The notes beneath the pieces are model-generated. The model did no database searches, had not been told where the DNA came from, and saw nothing but the letters and a program-made list of their open reading frames with translations. Position numbers and translations under genes: made by a program. From NCBI GenBank assembly GCA_023388675.1, contig JAEWFU010000458.1:1-6303 (forward strand): a stretch of DNA of 6,303 bases, in the 5' to 3' direction. The stretch's first letter is position 1; each line of letters opens with the position of its first letter. Below are positions 5,371 to 6,303 of the stretch, in pieces. This DNA is from Pseudomonadota bacterium. Its GTDB lineage: Bacteria > Pseudomonadota > Alphaproteobacteria > Rhizobiales > Rhizobiaceae.

Positions 5371-5383
5371 GCATCGTCGATGC
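5371..5383. promoter_or_regulatory. 13-bp palindrome just upstream of the CBS-domain gene
   Basis: GCATCG-T-CGATGC is a perfect inverted repeat 13 bp before the ATG of the leftward membrane-protein gene, within the 68-bp gap after the extensin-like gene. The gap also holds GCGATCGC at 5407-5414. Either could be a regulatory site, but short palindromes are common by chance and no promoter boxes are obvious. Confidence 0.25.
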
Positions 5384-5425
5384 GGTCACGCGACAGGAAA
5401 CTTGCTGCGATCGCGGCGAAGAAGC

Positions 5426-6247
5426 CTACTTGCAGGCGACGTAGCCGTTGCGACGGTTCTTGATGTCGAAGTGGAAATGGTCAGCATGGGCGGCGTTGTA
5501 GCCCGGCCCCAGAACGGTGCTGAAATATTCGCAGCCGCCCGTGCGGACATTGTTGAGCAGGCTGCGCTGGCGGAAGCTGAACCAGCCGGGCTTGCGCACG
5601 TCGATATCGCTGCCGTTTTTCAGCTCGATGCGCATGACGTCGAGCGCATTGCCCTTGGAATGCTCGGAGGCGACGCCGCCCGACCCTGCGATGTTGCGGC
5701 AGGAATAGCTCGATCCCTGATGGATGGTCTTCACGCCGCTCAGATAGCGCCAGCGCGCGGCCGGCGCGAGCTCCTTCTTGGTCCAGCTCGCGAAGGCAAG
5801 CGCCATGTCGCAGCTCAGCGTCGCGGCCGGCTTCATCTGGATATTGCCGGACAGGCGGCTCACCTGCACCGGATGGTCGATCCGGCAGGCGCCGCCCTGA
5901 TTGATCGGCGCGAGGTCCTGGTAGGTGACGCCAAGCCTGCGCAACTGACGACGGCATTCGGTCTCGCTTGCGGGCATTGCCGCGCCGGGCGAGGCGCGGG
6001 GTGTCGACAGGCGGGGATAGGCGGCCGTCATCGCGCTCAGCGGCGCGAGCCTTGCAAGCCCCCGCGGCTGCGAGACCGACGAGGTCTGCGTGCCGACATC
6101 GACGGTCGGCGTCAGCACGCTGCTGACCGAACATGAGGAGAAAGCGAGCGCACCCGCCCCGATCGCCGCCGCACCAAACAGGGTGCGCGCGCGTTTGCGG
6201 ATCGATCCAAAGAGTGTCGCTGCCCCGTTACGCAATACTTCGGGCAT
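5426..6247 (-). CDS. Exported extensin-like C-terminal family protein (LAS metallopeptidase-like)
   Basis: A 273-residue envelope protein. A basic N-terminus (IRKRAR, 16-21) leads to a hydrophobic stretch ending in AFSSC39, an imperfect lipobox, so a lipoprotein or a cleaved periplasmic protein is possible. A low-complexity Ser/Thr/Pro-rich linker runs to about residue 93. The folded domain (about 95-273) matches the Extensin-like_C family common in Hyphomicrobiales: ETECRRQLRRLGV at its start, SEHSKGNALDV (194-204) and HADHFHFD (254-261) near its end. H196, D203 and H257/H259 match the zinc-ligand spacing SxHxxGxAxD...HxH of LAS-type peptidases such as D,D-carboxypeptidases, suggesting peptidoglycan as target; activity is unproven for the family. 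Six cysteines after C39 (98, 121, 146, 183, 239, 272) fit three disulfides. AGGGAAG stands 5 nt before the ATG. It precedes the CBS membrane-protein gene. Confidence 0.88.
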   Translation of the reverse strand: MPEVLRNGAATLFGSIRKRARTLFGAAAIGAGALAFSSCSVSSVLTPTVDVGTQTSSVSQPRGLARLAPLSAMTAAYPRLSTPRASPGAAMPASETECRRQLRRLGVTYQDLAPINQGGACRIDHPVQVSRLSGNIQMKPAATLSCDMALAFASWTKKELAPAARWRYLSGVKTIHQGSSYSCRNIAGSGGVASEHSKGNALDVMRIELKNGSDIDVRKPGWFSFRQRSLLNNVRTGGCEYFSTVLGPGYNAAHADHFHFDIKNRRNGYVACK

Positions 6248-6303
6248 CCCGTCTTCCCTGTCCCGTGCAGCGCACAGTCTAGGCGGGAAGGGTAAAGGAA
6301 ACC

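Noticed and set aside
5402..6136. A 244-codon plus-strand open frame opposite the extensin-like gene
   Set aside because: Antisense shadow of a gene with conserved motifs and a signal sequence; its own translation resembles no family.
6276..6281. TAGACT on the minus strand as a -10 box for the extensin-like gene
   Set aside because: The matching -35 position falls at the window edge and shows no good hexamer, so the promoter cannot be supported from this window.

Overview
The window is a high-GC, gene-dense bacterial chromosome segment. Protein families, gene pairings and rhizobial-style promoter hexamers point to an alphaproteobacterium of the Hyphomicrobiales, probably near Mesorhizobium/Phyllobacteriaceae; this is inferred from style, not from a marker gene. 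Eight protein-coding genes fill almost all of it. I see no tRNA, rRNA, CRISPR array, insertion sequence or phage gene, and no gene-free stretch longer than 300 bases.

Left part (22-2723). A zinc-dependent medium-chain alcohol dehydrogenase runs leftward from a GTG start. Divergent from it is a tight three-gene rightward set: a YciA-type acyl-CoA thioesterase, a small sigma-70/ECF-like factor 11 nt later, and a metal-ligand-poor VOC (glyoxalase/bleomycin-resistance fold) protein 19 nt after that. The short gaps suggest one transcript.

Middle (2724-3996). The 218-bp gap between the convergent VOC and hxlR genes holds two short palindromes and a roughly 133-bp cloverleaf-like inverted repeat, which looks like a dispersed intergenic repeat. 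Then comes a divergent pair: an HxlR-family regulator (leftward, best started at a TTG behind a perfect Shine-Dalgarno) and an NAD(P)H-dependent FMN reductase (rightward). Their 89-bp shared intergenic region contains a perfect 15-bp palindrome next to a CTATAT -10 box, a convincing candidate operator. A regulator with a single N-terminal cysteine controlling a flavin reductase suggests a small redox or electrophile response unit.

Right part (4009-6247). A strong hairpin separates the reductase from a leftward pair: a CNNM/CorC-type membrane protein (DUF21, two CBS domains, CorC_HlyC domain) preceded by an exported, cysteine-rich extensin-like protein with a LAS-metallopeptidase-like H...D...HxH pattern. 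Both are likely cell-envelope functions.

Overall the region is mostly ordinary housekeeping and accessory metabolism. The points most worth a second look are the cloverleaf repeat, the HxlR operator and start reassignment, the orphan sigma factor with an unusual tail beside a VOC protein, and the VOC protein's missing metal ligands. I do not see evidence of a novel defence or mobile system.
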